Origin: CAVZCK01 sp963798805 | Lineage (GTDB): Bacteria; Pseudomonadota; Alphaproteobacteria; Rhizobiales; Rhodomicrobiaceae | Reading direction: 5' to 3' | Assembly (NCBI GenBank): GCA_963798805.1 | Contig: CAWCVC010000014.1 | Span: 217,727 to 281,726, forward strand | DNA length: 64,000 nt | In this document: piece after piece, positions 16,582-26,794 of the stretch | How the letters are laid out: every line of letters starts with the position of its first letter | Position numbering within the stretch: position 1 is the stretch's first letter | The notes under the pieces: model-generated | The model's database searches: none | The model's input: the letters and a program-made list of their open reading frames with translations, nothing else | Told to the model about the DNA's origin: nothing | Program-made: the position numbers and the translations under genes

Positions 16582-18300
16582 ATGGCCAATAAACCGAACG
16601 ATTGCGAGGTTGGACAAGGCTTCAGCGCTGGAAAGGACAGCATTCGGCATGGCAGGCTGCGTCAATTGTCCGACACCAGCCTAGGGCAGCGCGTTAATCG
16701 GCCCATTATTCTTGCCTCCCTGATCATTTGCGTCGCAACCGGTCTTGTCTCGGTGGCCATGGGGCCGGACAATAACTGGGATTTACGCTTTTATCATATC
16801 TACGCGCCCTGGGCGTATCTTCATCATCGCTATTTATACGATATCGGGCCTGCCCAGTATCAGGGCTTTTTCAATCCTACTGCGGATTTTCTCTTTTATG
16901 CGCTGATATCCTCCCCTCTGAACCAGACGCCTCGCCTGGTTGCTTTCCTCATGGGGGCCGTGCACGGCATCAACGCGGTGCTAATCCTTGCCCTCACCGT
17001 GCACGTTCTGAATCCGCCACGCATCGGGGAGCGCCTAACGCTCCGGGCGGCTGCATTCCTAATCGGAGCGACCGGAGCCGGGTTCGTTTCGCTGATTGGG
17101 ACGACAACCAACGATCTGATCGAGTCGATCTTTATTCTTGGCGCGCTTTTGGGACTTCTGAAGCTGGCTGGCGAGAATAAAGCCGCTGTGACGCGGTTCG
17201 GATTCGCCTGGCCGGGATTGCTGGCGGGCGTCGGGGTTGGATTGAAATATACCGCGGCTATTTTCATCCCCGGCTTGGCGGTCATCGCGGTCTTCGCTGC
17301 CCTCAATCGGCGCACATTTGCCGGCGCAATCATATTCGCGGCCGCAGCAGCGATCGGGTTCCTGGTGGCGGCTGGCCATCACCTCCTAACCTTGTGGCAC
17401 CTTTTCAGTAATCCTGTATTCCCGTTATTCAATAACATTTTTCAATCCCCCTATTGGGAATTCGAGCCGCTGAGAGACGAGCAGTTCCTGCCCGAGAATT
17501 TTTTGCAACTGATGGCCTATCCGTTCTACTGGGCAAAATCCAATGTCTATCTCGTATCGGAACTACGCTTTCGAGATTGGCGGGGCGCGGTTGCCTATGT
17601 GGCGATCGCCGCCTGGGTAATCAGGCAGATTGCGCTTCGCCTGGCGAACCGCGGCCATCCGAAGGAGCATCTCGCAGAGACAAAGGCCCTTGGTTTGCTT
17701 ATGCTTTTTGTCGTCGTGTCCTATTTTGCCTGGGCGCTCACATTTAGCATCTATCGTTATGCCGTCACGCTTGAAATGCTGACGGGCATCGTGATCGTCG
17801 GTGCAATCACTTCTCTATTCGAACGCCCCCGCTCTCGCGTTGTGATGTCCCTCTCGCTATTGATCATCATCGTCGCGACGACGATCCGTTTGGACTGGGG
17901 GCATGGCATTCACCCCGCCCGGGATCGCAAACCTGGAGCCTACGCCGACAAATATGTCGACGTCGAGGTTCCGCAATTGCCGAAGAACAGCATCGTCTTG
18001 CTTGCGACGGGACAGCCGGCCTCCTATTTCATTCCCTACGCCGAGCCGTCCGCCCGGTATCTGGGGATCGAGAACAATTATCTGAAATTGTCGCAGAACA
18101 ATCTGCTCGCCACCGAGATCAAGCGGCTGATGCGGTCGGATCGGCCGAAATTCATTGTCAGTGTCGGCAAATTCGATAGCAACAGGCTCAACGGCATATT
18201 GAGCCATTTCGGCCTTCGGCTGAACAATTCCCCCTGTGAGCCGATCCGGTCGAACCTTGAGGAGCAACATTTGAGCCTGTGCCGCGCGACCGATCTCTAG
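16582..18300 (+). CDS. Polytopic membrane protein, probable GT-C-type glycosyltransferase
   Basis: 572 residues with about ten hydrophobic segments from residue 40 on and a soluble C-terminal region of about 130 residues. After the first membrane helix comes GPDNNWDLRFYHIYAPWAY, an acidic periplasmic loop in the position of the catalytic aspartate of GT-C enzymes using polyprenyl-phosphate sugars. It runs convergently towards a GT2 gene of the polyprenol-phosphate-sugar synthase type, which would supply such a donor. I infer envelope glycosylation; no specific family name is certain. An alternative start is near residue 38. Confidence 0.6.
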   Translation: MANKPNDCEVGQGFSAGKDSIRHGRLRQLSDTSLGQRVNRPIILASLIICVATGLVSVAMGPDNNWDLRFYHIYAPWAYLHHRYLYDIGPAQYQGFFNPTADFLFYALISSPLNQTPRLVAFLMGAVHGINAVLILALTVHVLNPPRIGERLTLRAAAFLIGATGAGFVSLIGTTTNDLIESIFILGALLGLLKLAGENKAAVTRFGFAWPGLLAGVGVGLKYTAAIFIPGLAVIAVFAALNRRTFAGAIIFAAAAAIGFLVAAGHHLLTLWHLFSNPVFPLFNNIFQSPYWEFEPLRDEQFLPENFLQLMAYPFYWAKSNVYLVSELRFRDWRGAVAYVAIAAWVIRQIALRLANRGHPKEHLAETKALGLLMLFVVVSYFAWALTFSIYRYAVTLEMLTGIVIVGAITSLFERPRSRVVMSLSLLIIIVATTIRLDWGHGIHPARDRKPGAYADKYVDVEVPQLPKNSIVLLATGQPASYFIPYAEPSARYLGIENNYLKLSQNNLLATEIKRLMRSDRPKFIVSVGKFDSNRLNGILSHFGLRLNNSPCEPIRSNLEEQHLSLCRATDL

Positions 18301-18306
18301 TGTCCT

Positions 18307-18363
18307 GTCTCCGAATTGCCTTTAGCATTTGCCGCGCGCGCGAAGGCAATTCAATTCGGAGAC
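18307..18363. terminator. Long imperfect hairpin between convergent genes
   Basis: GTCTCCGAATTGCCTT (18307-18322) pairs with the region 18342-18363, which ends CAATTCGGAGAC; the right arm has a 5-6 nt bulge. It lies in the 69-bp gap between two converging genes and could end transcription from both sides. There is no T-run, so it is only a candidate. Confidence 0.45.
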
Positions 18364-18369
18364 GCCACA

Positions 18370-19413
18370 CTAACGCGTTTTCTCAATGGACGTGACGCGG
18401 GCAGAGCTGGCGACCTTTGTGCCGGCATTGCGGGCCGTCCAACACGCGTTCAGATAGATCAGCTTCCGCATCTCCAACTGGCCGCGAGCGGTTGCGTCGA
18501 GAATGAGTCCGGCCGTCATAAGCAGCAGAGAACTCACCCCGAGACCGACCGCGACGATCAGCGTAGGCATGCGTGGCACGAGACCGGTTCGGACATATTC
18601 GCCAAAGACCGGCAGGAAGAGCAATACGCCGGCTGCCAGCAGCAATCCCGCCGCGATACTGAAAAATAGCAATGGCCGGTGCAGACGCAGGAGATTGACG
18701 ATCGTCCACAGGATCCAAAAGCCGTCACGATAAGTCCCGAGCTTGCTCACACTGTCGGTTGGCCTCGGCCGGTAATCACATTCGATTTCGTGAACAGGCA
18801 GGCGGAGAAGGACGGCGTGAATGGTCATTTCGGTTTCGATTTCGAAGCCGTTGGACAGAGCAGGAAATGACCGGACATAGCGACTCGACAGGACGCGGTA
18901 GCCAGAGAAGCAATCTTTCAGATTGCTGCCGAAGAGCAGGTTGAGAATGCGGTTGAACAGCCGGTTGCCCCATTCGTGGCCGGCAGGGAAGGAATCGGGC
19001 ATCGCCTTGCGCCGTGTCGCGACGACCATGTCGAGCCGCTCATTCTGAAGCAACTCGACCAGGCGAGGAGCCTGGCTTTCATCGTACGTCCCGTCGCCAT
19101 CAGCGAGAATGTAGATATCTGCCTCGATCGCGGTGAAGGCCCGGTTGACGGCGTGGCCCTTGCCCTTGACCGGCTCTAAAAGCACTTCAGCGCCCGCCGA
19201 GGCTGCAATTTCGCCAGTACCATCAGTGGAGCCGTTGTCGATCACATAGACATCGGCGCCGGGCAAATTGGTTGCAAAGCCTTCGACGACGCGCGCGACG
19301 GCGGCTGCTTCGTTCAGGCAGGGCAGGATTACGGCAAGACGCAAGCGAGGCGACTCCTCGCTTGTGTCAGCAGGATCTCGGGTTGTCGACTTGATGGATA
19401 CGCGTTCGCTCAT
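18370..19413 (-). CDS. GT2 glycosyltransferase, dolichyl-phosphate-mannose-synthase-like
   Basis: I choose ATG 19413 (MSERVSIKSTTRD), 347 residues; the open frame upstream is unsupported. The GT2 fold shows LAVILPCLNEAAAVARVVEGF, the DNGSTDGT nucleotide-sugar site, and ILADGDGTYDESQA with the metal-binding acidic motif. GFEIETEMTIHAV and two C-terminal membrane helices (FSIAAGLLLAAGVLLFLP; LIVAVGLGVSSLLLMTAGLI) follow. Enzymes of this type move a sugar from a nucleotide to polyprenyl phosphate at the inner membrane, making donors for GT-C enzymes such as the converging neighbour. The actual sugar is unknown. Confidence 0.85.
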   Translation of the reverse strand: MSERVSIKSTTRDPADTSEESPRLRLAVILPCLNEAAAVARVVEGFATNLPGADVYVIDNGSTDGTGEIAASAGAEVLLEPVKGKGHAVNRAFTAIEADIYILADGDGTYDESQAPRLVELLQNERLDMVVATRRKAMPDSFPAGHEWGNRLFNRILNLLFGSNLKDCFSGYRVLSSRYVRSFPALSNGFEIETEMTIHAVLLRLPVHEIECDYRPRPTDSVSKLGTYRDGFWILWTIVNLLRLHRPLLFFSIAAGLLLAAGVLLFLPVFGEYVRTGLVPRMPTLIVAVGLGVSSLLLMTAGLILDATARGQLEMRKLIYLNACWTARNAGTKVASSARVTSIEKTR

Positions 19414-19746
19414 TGGTTTTTCACCGAAAAGCCGATTTGCTGGTGGCAGGGCTTCGCATTTGTCCGACCGCCTGCAGCCGTGCGTGAAAGGCGGCCTTGG
19501 CAATGGCACATGCAGAGATTGCTGCGCGCCGGCACGGATAGGCGTTTCGGCTTGTTGCTGTTTCGCATCTGGTGAATCGTTCTCCGCCATGCCTGCCGCC
19601 AAGCATTCCCAACCGCAAATGAGCGGCCGCATCTGACTGTTTGGACTTGCCCCGGTTTCGTAGAGAGTTGAGGGCTTGGCATCAGCGTATTCGGTTTGAC
19701 GGCATTTTGTCCTCCTTTTCGGTCGCATCTTTTTGTTCGGCCTGGA

Positions 19747-20766
19747 TCATCTTTTCATCCCGGCCTGCAGATTCTGACGGCTGTCGGGAGAAGCGGCGGT
19801 CACGGATGGCCGGCAGGCCGACGATGCGGCTTGGCCCGGCGTTTCCAGGCCGTCCTTGACGGACGCGAGCACGACGGCAGGCTCGTGTGCGCCGGGATCG
19901 AGAGCTCTTGTCTCGAACGCCGCCGGCGAGAGATAGCCGAGCGAGGAATGGCGCCGGCGCGGATTGTAAAAGCCTTCGATGAACTCGAAGATGGCGATGC
20001 GCGCCTCGGCGTGGGTCTTGAACCGCCGCCGGTCGAGCAACTCACATTCGAGGGTGGCGAAGAAGCTTTCCGCCATCGCATTGTCATAGGCATCGCCGAC
20101 TGAGCCCATCGATGGACGGACGCCCGCTTCCCGGCAGCGCTTGCCGAAAGCAAGAGACGTGTACTGAGAGCCTTGATCGGAGTGGTGGATCACGCCGATC
20201 GGACGCCGCCGCCATAGCGCCATATCGAGCGCATCCAACACGATCTTGGCGTGCAAGCTGGCTGCCATCGGAGCGAACGTTTATCGTGAGCGACAAGCGC
20301 TCACTTGGCCGACGATCCGTCGGCTGAAGGCATCGAGAACGACGGCGAGATAGAGGAACCCCGACCAGGTCGGACAATATGTAATATCGGCCACCCACAA
20401 TACGTTAGGCCGGTCTGCCGTGAAGTTGCGGTCAACCAGATCGGGCGCCTGACGGCCGCCGCCCTTCACAGTCGTCGTCACGAAGCGACGACGGCTGACG
20501 CCGGCGAGCGCCGCTGCGCGCATCAAGCGGGCCACGCGCTTGCGGCCAACGCATATCCCCTGTTCGGCGAGTTCGGCCTCAATGCGCGGGACGCCATACG
20601 TGCCCTGCGAGCCAGCATGCGCCGTGCGGATCCTGGCGGTCAGAGCCGCATCGGCCTGGCGACGCCTGGATGGCGGACGCTTGGTCGAAGCGTAAAAGCC
20701 GCTGGCGGAGACACCCAGCAGACGGCTCATGGCAGTGATCGGATAAACGGCCCGGTTCGCGCTCAT
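19747..20766 (-). pseudogene. IS3-family OrfB transposase, interrupted by a hairpin repeat
   Basis: Reading left from 20766 the frame gives MSANRAVYPITAMSRLLGV...PNVLWVADITYCPTW...DAFSRRIVGQ. It then enters the hairpin repeat (20272-20305) and hits TAA. The family sequence resumes in the same frame at MAASLHAKIVLDALDMALW and continues through HHSDQGSQYTS and DNAMAESFFATLECELL, completing the DDE triad. The net insertion is 33 nt. The ORF reaches 19747; its last about 50 residues are poorly conserved. Without the insertion the gene would be intact. Confidence 0.9.
20272..20305 (+). repeat. 34-nt hairpin repeat, copy A1, inside IS3 orfB
   Basis: The 34-mer begins AGCGAACGTTTATC and ends with a hairpin: stem GTGAGCG, loop ACAAG, stem CGCTCAC, then T. 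Identical to copy A3. It splits RRIVGQ from MAASLHAK of the transposase and brings a TAA into its frame. Confidence 0.92.
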
Positions 20767-21077
20767 GAATTGGAACCCTTCGGTGGGATCACATCGGTCT
20801 CCCGAGCAAACCAGGCCGCGGCTTTTGAGAGGATTTCGCGCTCCAGCTTGAGCTGCTTGTTCTCCCGGCGCAGCCGGTTCAACTCCTCGCGCTCGGCCGT
20901 CGTCAGGCCATCCTCGCGCCGACCTTCGTCGCGGTCAGCCTGCGCAACCCAATTGCGGATCGCCTGAGCCGATGGGTCAAATTCCTTGGCAAGCTCATTC
21001 GGCGTTCGTCCGGATCGGACCAGCTCGATCATTCGTTGCCGGAATTCCGGCGGGTAAGGCGGCTGTGTCTTTGGCAT
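20763..21077 (-). CDS. IS3-family OrfA (HTH subunit of the transposase)
   Basis: 104 residues from MPKTQPPYPPEFRQRMIELV (21077). It contains the DNA-binding HTH (RSGRTPNELAKEFDPSAQAIRNWVAQA) and the leucine-zipper-like helix EELNRLRRENKQLKLEREIL. Its end overlaps the start of orfB by four bases in a different frame, as expected for the programmed -1 frameshift that makes the OrfAB fusion in IS3 elements. Confidence 0.92.
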   Translation of the reverse strand: MPKTQPPYPPEFRQRMIELVRSGRTPNELAKEFDPSAQAIRNWVAQADRDEGRREDGLTTAEREELNRLRRENKQLKLEREILSKAAAWFARETDVIPPKGSNS

Positions 21078-21125
21078 CGTGAACTCCTGAAACGCAAATG
21101 TTCGGATGTCCACGAAACCGGGGCA

Positions 21126-21560
21126 ACTTCAGTTCAGCCAATCGGGGCCGGTATTGAGCACATATCGGTGAGCGTTCGACACGCATCCCAGGCACTCACG
21201 GTAGCAAGCGGCATCTGGGCAGGACAAGCCGCCATCGCTCCGTATACCGACGAAAGTCAAATTTACGCTCGACATATACGCTGCAGGATTCTTCCAGCAT
21301 CCGCAATACCCTGTGCCACGGTGGCCGGTCGGGCCTAGTCTAGCGGGTAACGGAGGGTATTCGGTGTTGAAAGTCGATTTGCAACGGAACAAGCATGACG
21401 TCGATCGGCGCTGGAACCTCGCGCCGGGTCACACCTCTGCCCATCCCGGGGAAGGGCCAGAAAAACATCCTATTGAATTTGCACACCCAAGTGGGGGGCA
21501 TACAGCGGCGCCGATTCACAAATAGGTAGTTTGATTGCGCCGACTGCGAGACAAACCTAC
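21126..21560. other. Gene-free stretch right of IS3
   Basis: No credible coding sequence. Several short stops-free runs exist on both strands without start signals or family resemblance. Confidence 0.45.
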
Positions 21561-22710
21561 TCACCGAGGCGGCGTGGACGATGCGCCAGGACCGTCGACC
21601 GGGGCGGTAGGTGTGAGTTGCCAGGAGCAGCCCAAACCGAATCGCGCGCAGTCCTGAGCCGCCGATGGCGCGAGCGCTGGTCCTAAGATGATAGGGGAAA
21701 CGGCCGCATCGGAGCTGGAAGCGCCGGATGGGTCAGGCTTGAACTGCCAGGCACAGTTCATGACACTCACGGCACAGTCCACAGATGGGTCTCTGCGCAT
21801 GGAACCGATCGGCCCGGTGGTTATGGCAGGTCGCGTCCAGCCGTCCCCCGGCTCAGCGGCACCAAGAACTAGTTGCTCACCGCTCATTCTATGCGTTGCC
21901 ATGCCCGTTGATCGTAGTTCTTCGCCAGTAAGCCAATGGATGCTGTTGTTTGGAGTGGCCAACAATAATGGCATGATTTTTTCATCTATACCCATTTTGA
22001 TGAAATATTGTTTGTATCCTTGATATGTTTTTTCAGGTGGATCCATGTGCTTTTGTGACGCGATTTTCTTTGAGATCAAAACTTTCTTATACCTGATCGA
22101 ACCATCGCCTCCGCGATACGGTGTCATTCTGTAGGTATGCAAGACTTTCATCCGGACCATTTCGCCTCTGTGCACACCGACAAAAGCCGGAGGCCGGACA
22201 AAACGGCGTCTGCCAGCTGCGAGCACGAACGCGCAGGCAGAGGCGCATATTGAAAAGCCCGGATCAGGCGATCCGCGCAGCAGCTTCCGGCCGTGTTGTT
22301 TGCGACAGGCAGGCGCTTCCGGCGCACAGGGTCGTGAACACGGTTCTTGCGACTGCCACATCGAGGCCCTTGGCTCGCAGGAGATGAGCGATCGCCAATG
22401 CCTCGTCGGCCAATCCACCGCCAGAATGGATCAAGACCGGCAAATGACGTTTTCCCGCCTCGCGGAAGACCTTCTTGAAACGGGTAAGTGTGCCGGCCAC
22501 GATATGTCCCTGCGCCGCAATCCATTCCGGGCAGTTCGGCTCGCATCCGTTTTGGGCGCTTCGCACAAGATAGACCCGCATCGGAGGCTCCGAGGCGGGG
22601 GTTTTCTTTGTCGATGCTTTGCTTATCCCGTCGGTGGGGCCGACCCAGATCAGCGCTGACGTTATCGCTGCTAATGCTGCAATGATCGATGATCGTCTCG
22701 GCGTGGCCAT
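21561..22710 (-). pseudogene. Exported ClpP/SDH-type serine-protease-like protein, frameshifted
   Basis: ATG 22710 starts MATPRRSSIIAALAAITSALIW, a signal peptide. The first frame contains GCEPNCPEWIAAQGHIVAGT and LPVLIHSGGGLADEALAIAHLL, resembling the HSPGG-type region of crotonase-fold proteases, up to RTVFTTLCAGSACLSQ, then stops at 22264. One frame over it continues DPGFSICASACAFVLAAG (the Ser-Ala-Cys segment), the YKKVLISKKI stretch and MGIDEKIMPLLLATPNNSIHWLT. A single extra T at about 22266 explains the switch. The C-terminal 100 residues contain two repeats with paired cysteines. Such periplasmic proteins are conserved hypotheticals; the substrate is unknown. Confidence 0.65.
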
Positions 22711-23377
22711 AAACAACCCCAACACGCGCCGGCAATGCTCATCTTTCAGCAGTCTCGGACCAAGCTGACACCCCGCACTCGCGAGGCGAGTGGTTTTTGT
22801 CCCCGCCTCCGGCCACAGCATCTAACGCCGATGCGGCTCTGGTCTACTCGAGGCGTTGGCCGTATGTTTAAATATACACGACAGCCGTTACGACCGACAA
22901 GATCGGTTTGATACAAAATGGAGAAACATATATTCGTGGATCACCTGCCGATTTTCGCGGCAATTCGCAGAAAGCACCTTCCCAACTCCGCGCGATGAGA
23001 CGAGCGCTGTAGCCAACCTGCTCAACTGGCTATTCTCTGTAATTGCATGCCACACGAAATATGGTGGAGATCATCCCCCGGAACCGTGCGTCGACGCCGC
23101 GTCGTTTGAATTTTTCATGGCATCGATTGAAGCAGCGTGTCTACAGCGCGGGTCGCAGTGTGTCCTCTGGACCAGCGCACCTTGCCAGAGACGGTCCGAT
23201 GCGCTGGTTCGACGGCGATCCGTCCACTGACGAGACCTCGCACAACGGAGCGCTTCGCCGAATTTGCTGAAAGCGTTTTTCCGTCGTCGCCCTTGCGGGC
23301 ATCAGCCTTGCCCGCATCATCTCGCGGCCCGGGCGCTCGAAATAGTGCACAAACTGTACTTCCGAGCCTTATGGAAC
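22711..23377. other. Gene-free stretch
   Basis: 667 bases between the protease-like pseudogene and the dsrE gene. Open runs occur (for example 22856-23230 on the plus strand) but lack ribosome-binding sites, family resemblance or plausible composition. Confidence 0.45.
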
Positions 23378-23746
23378 TCAGAAGCTCAGTGTGGCAGCCC
23401 CTTGCTTGATCAGCTCATGCATGGCGCTCGCCCCGCTGATGACGACGCCTTCGATCAGGTCTTGCCGGCTGTAGCCGCGGCTCTTCACGCAAGGGGTGCA
23501 GGCCCACAGAGCGCCGCCCCTGGCAAGGAAATCGCGCAGCATATCGGCCAGCGGCTCGAGCGGCTTCACGTGTGTCATGTCCGCCGCGCCGCGCCGCACG
23601 ATATCGACTCCGGAGCTGGTGAGGAAAATCGAGACTTTCAGCCCGGCGGTGATGCCGCCAAGCGCAATCGTTAACCCCGCCGATGACAATTCATGGTCGA
23701 TGCCGTGGGTAATCACGACGACCAGATCCCGCGTTTCCTGATTCAT
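23378..23746 (-). CDS. DsrE-family protein
   Basis: 122 residues with the DsrE/F-like fold pattern: DLVVVITHGIDHELSSAGLTIALGGITAGLKVSIFLTSSGVDIV at the start, and the cysteine segment GGALWACTPCVKSRGY. The last part, LIEGVVISGASAMHELIKQGAATLSF, is typical of single-subunit DsrE proteins, which take part in sulfur relay or thiol chemistry in some species. It is transcribed away from an adjacent AraC-type regulator gene with only 55 bp between the start codons, so it is probably the regulator's target. Confidence 0.85.
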   Translation of the reverse strand: MNQETRDLVVVITHGIDHELSSAGLTIALGGITAGLKVSIFLTSSGVDIVRRGAADMTHVKPLEPLADMLRDFLARGGALWACTPCVKSRGYSRQDLIEGVVISGASAMHELIKQGAATLSF

Positions 23747-23801
23747 ATTCGTTGTCCGCTCGATGATTTTGATATGATCACCCTAAGTGTTTCCCGGAGC
23801 G

Positions 23802-24815
23802 ATGCCTATGATCGGGACATCGGAAGTCTTGTCCGAAACGCCGCCGACGGCGGCCGACGTGCTGTCGGAGCTGCTCGGCAGTATGCGCCTAAGCGGGACG
23901 GTGCTGTTCCGTGCCGAGTTTCGCGAGCCGTGGTCGATTGTGACGCCGGAAGGCTACAAAATTGCCCGATGGCTGCCGGTTCGCGCCAAGCGCGTCATCC
24001 CCTTCCATGTCGTCGCCGAAGGCGCATGCTCTCTCGTATTGCCCGGGGATGAGCCCGTCTGGCTAGCCGAGGGGGATGCGGTTCTGCTTCCCCATGGAGA
24101 CAGCCATCGATTGGGCGGACGGGAGGCGGCCGCTCCGATGGAGATCGGCGAGTTGCTGCCCCCCTTACCGTGGCGTAGTCGCCCTATGGTCGAATATGGC
24201 GGCACAGGCGCCAATACCAGCATCATCTGCGGCTTTTTGCAGTGCGATGAACTGCTATTCCACCCCATCCTGCGCCATCTGCCGCCGCTCTTGCATGTCA
24301 GCCCCGAGGCCACACCGGCAGATCACTGGCTCGCCAGCACGATCCGCCACACCGCCACCGAGGCGAGCCGTCCCGCGCCCGGATCGAGCGGGATGCTGCC
24401 GCGCCTGACCGAGCTGATGTTCGTGGAGATTTTGCGCAAGCATATGCAGGGCCTGTCGGCCGACGAGGTCGGCTGGTTCGCTGCCTTTAACGACCCCATT
24501 GCCGGAGCCGCGTTGAAGCTGTTGCACGCCGCGCCATTTGACAATTGGAGCGTGGAGAGTCTGGCCCAGAAGGTCGGAGCGTCGCGAACAGTACTGGCCG
24601 ACCGCTTCAAGCACTTCCTCGATCAACCGCCCATGCAGTATCTGGCGCACTGGCGGCTTCAGCTTGCGGCCCAGCATCTGAAATCGAGCGATGCGCCGCT
24701 AAAAACCATCGCCGATCAAACCGGCTATGAATCGGAAGCAGCGTTCAACCGGGCTTTCAAGCGTCACTTCGGCCTGCCGCCGGGCGACTGGCGGCGGCGG
24801 CAAACCCAAGGTTGA
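23802..24815 (+). CDS. AraC-family regulator with cupin sensor domain
   Basis: 337 residues from ATG 23802 (GTG 23787 is an alternative). The N-terminal half is an AraC-binding cupin (cupin_6) with FHVVAEGACSLVLPGDEPVWLAEGDAVLLPHGDSHRL. The C-terminal half has the two helix-turn-helix motifs of AraC proteins (WSVESLAQKVGASRTVLADRFK; PLKTIADQTGYESEAAFNRAFKRHFG). It is divergent from dsrE and the shared 55-bp gap must hold both promoters. The effector is unknown. Confidence 0.88.
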   Translation: MPMIGTSEVLSETPPTAADVLSELLGSMRLSGTVLFRAEFREPWSIVTPEGYKIARWLPVRAKRVIPFHVVAEGACSLVLPGDEPVWLAEGDAVLLPHGDSHRLGGREAAAPMEIGELLPPLPWRSRPMVEYGGTGANTSIICGFLQCDELLFHPILRHLPPLLHVSPEATPADHWLASTIRHTATEASRPAPGSSGMLPRLTELMFVEILRKHMQGLSADEVGWFAAFNDPIAGAALKLLHAAPFDNWSVESLAQKVGASRTVLADRFKHFLDQPPMQYLAHWRLQLAAQHLKSSDAPLKTIADQTGYESEAAFNRAFKRHFGLPPGDWRRRQTQG

Positions 24816-25166
24816 CGCCAGGAGGAGCGCCGCCGGAGATGTGGCACTGACGATCGGCACACTCAGGGTGGCGCGCCTTTTCCAGGCTCCTACCGGAAGG
24901 CGGAACAGTCGCGTTCGATTGTTGAGCCCGATCGGCAACCGCAACCCAAACGCCTCATTGGCAACGACAAGCGCGGTGAACCATTCTTTCGCGTCGGGTA
25001 CGCATGCGCTGGCACGCTCACCATTGATGGATGGATTTTTTATGACTGCTTGTCCGGTTACGAACTATTCCGCCACTACGGCAATTACCTGTGTCGGCCT
25101 TTGCCTTAAGGCGAACATCACGACGCTTCCGCTGCAGTCCGAGCCTGAGAAACCCATCTAATTCAC
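24816..25166. other. Gene-free stretch upstream of the split hydrolase gene
   Basis: 351 bases, no gene seen. It should hold the promoter of the carbon-nitrogen hydrolase gene that IS21 has interrupted. Confidence 0.4.
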
Positions 25167-25194
25167 ATGGACCAGCATGTACGATGCGGAATTC
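25167..25194 (+). pseudogene. 5' end of the carbon-nitrogen hydrolase gene cut off by IS21
   Basis: ATG at 25167 followed by GACCAGCA and then the 7-bp TGTACGA that is duplicated at the other side of IS21. If the element and one duplication are removed, the coding sequence reads MDQHVRVALAQYPHDSD without a break into 27954 onward, which is the proper N-terminus of a nitrilase-superfamily protein. Confidence 0.85.
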
Positions 25195-25851
25195 GACGCA
25201 AAGCGGACAGTAAATACGAGGCAAGCCGGACAGCAGTCCGATGATGCCGGACAGCTGGCGAGGGCCAGCCGATAGCGCCGCCGATCGACGATCGAATCAC
25301 CTGATCGCTGCCTCTCAACAGAGAGGGGCCAGCGATGCCGGCGGAGAGATTGTCGATGCGAAAAGTGCGCGAGGTGCTTCGTCTGAAGCACGCGCTTGGA
25401 ATGAGTTACCGGAAGATCAGCGAGGCGACCGGCGTTGGCAAGACGCAGGCGGCCGAATATGTGCGCCGCGCCGAGGTGTCCGGCATCCGTTGGCCGGTGC
25501 CGGAGGGGCTCGACGACGCCGAGCTTGACCGGCGCCTGTTCCCGGTTGCCCGCGCCAGTTTACAGGCTCGCCCCGCCGTCGACTGGCCGACGATGCAGAC
25601 CGAGTTGAAGCGGCGCGGGGTTACGCTGGCGCTGCTGTGGCAGGAGTATCTGGCCGAGCAGCCGAACGGATACAGCTACACGCGGTTCTGCGAGCTGCAT
25701 AAAGGCTGGAAGAGGACGGTTTCGGCGACGATGCGGCAGACGCATCTGGCCGGCGAGAAGCTGTTCGTGGATTGGGCTGGCGACACCATCGGCGTCATCG
25801 ACCCGGCGACCGGGGAGGAGCACCGCGCACGCATATTCGTCGCCGCACAAA

Positions 25852-25885
25852 AGTGAGCGCTTGCCGCTCACGATAAACGTTCGCT
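25852..25885 (-). repeat. 34-nt hairpin repeat, copy A2, inside istA
   Basis: Same 34-mer as A1 in the opposite orientation with one loop base changed (GGCAAG for GACAAG side). It inserts 36 nt net between IFVAA and LGASNY of IstA and brings TGA into frame. Confidence 0.92.
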
Positions 25886-26493
25886 CGGGGCGTCGAACTA
25901 CACCTATGCCGAGGCGCGTTGGACCGAGACGCTGCCGGACTGGATCGGCGCCCACGTCAACGCGCTGGCCGCGATCGGCGGCGTCATGCAGGCATTGGTG
26001 CCGGACCAATTTGAAGGCCGGGATCACCAAGCCGTCGCGCTACGAGCCTGGCATTAACAGGACCTATCAGGATCTCGCCGATCACTATGGCTGCGTCGTG
26101 CTGCCGACGCGGATCGTCAAGCCACGCGATAAGGCAAAAGTCGAGGTCGCGGTCCAGATTGTTGAGCGCTTCGTGCTGGCGAAGCTGCGCAATCAAACCT
26201 TCTTCTCCCTGGCCGAGTTGAACGCCGCGATCCGTGACTGCGTAGCCGCCATCAATGCCAAGGTGATGCGGCGCGTGGGCAAAAGCCGCGCCGAGTTGCT
26301 GGAGACGCTGGAGCGGCCGGCGCTGAAACCGTTGCCGGGCGAGCCCTACGCCTACGCCGAATGGAAGCGGGCTCGGGTCGCGCCGGACTATCACATCGAG
26401 ATTGCCGACCACTTCTACTCGGTGCCCTCCAAGCTGATCCGCGAGGTCGTCGAGGCGCGTTTCACCAGCGCGACGGTCGAGATATTCCACGGA

Positions 26494-26527
26494 AGCGAAC
26501 GTTTATCGTGAGCGACAAGCGCTCACT
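26494..26527 (+). repeat. 34-nt hairpin repeat, copy A3, inside istA
   Basis: Identical to A1 over all 34 positions. Introduces TGA (reading GERLS-stop) and shifts the following frame by one. Confidence 0.92.
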
Positions 26528-26794
26528 CAGGGCGTCCGGATCGCGAGCCACGCCTTCTCGGCCGTTCGTCACCGGCACACGACAATCACGGAGCACATGC
26601 CGAGCGCCCATCGCCGTTACGCGGAATGGACGCCGGTGAAAATGATGGATCAGGCCGCCAATATCGGCCCGGCGACGGTCGCGCTGATCGAGGCGATCAT
26701 GAAGGCAAAGCCGCATCCAGAGCAGGGATTCCGGTCGTGCCTCGGCATTCTGAGCCTCGTGAAGAGCTGGGGGCCAGCGCGCGTCGAGGCCGCA

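Larger units (their letters stand above)
19648..21125 (-). mobile_element. IS3-family insertion sequence carrying a hairpin insertion
   Basis: Inverted ends start TGCCCCGGTTTCGT on the left (19648) and read CGAAACCGGGGCA at the right (21125). A 3-bp target duplication ACT flanks it (19645-19647 and 21126-21128), as usual for IS3. It has two minus-strand frames, orfA and orfB. orfB is interrupted by one copy of the 34-nt hairpin repeat (20272-20305), so this copy cannot make its transposase in one piece. The stretch 19414-19647 between the GT2 start and this element has no gene. Confidence 0.93.

Noticed and set aside
22856..23409. Several short plus-strand open frames
   Set aside because: No ribosome-binding sites, no recognisable domains and atypical composition; treated as non-coding.
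25861..26511. A 216-codon frame starting MPLTINV as a separate gene
   Set aside because: Its body is IstA sequence after the frameshift; the apparent start lies in a hairpin repeat.
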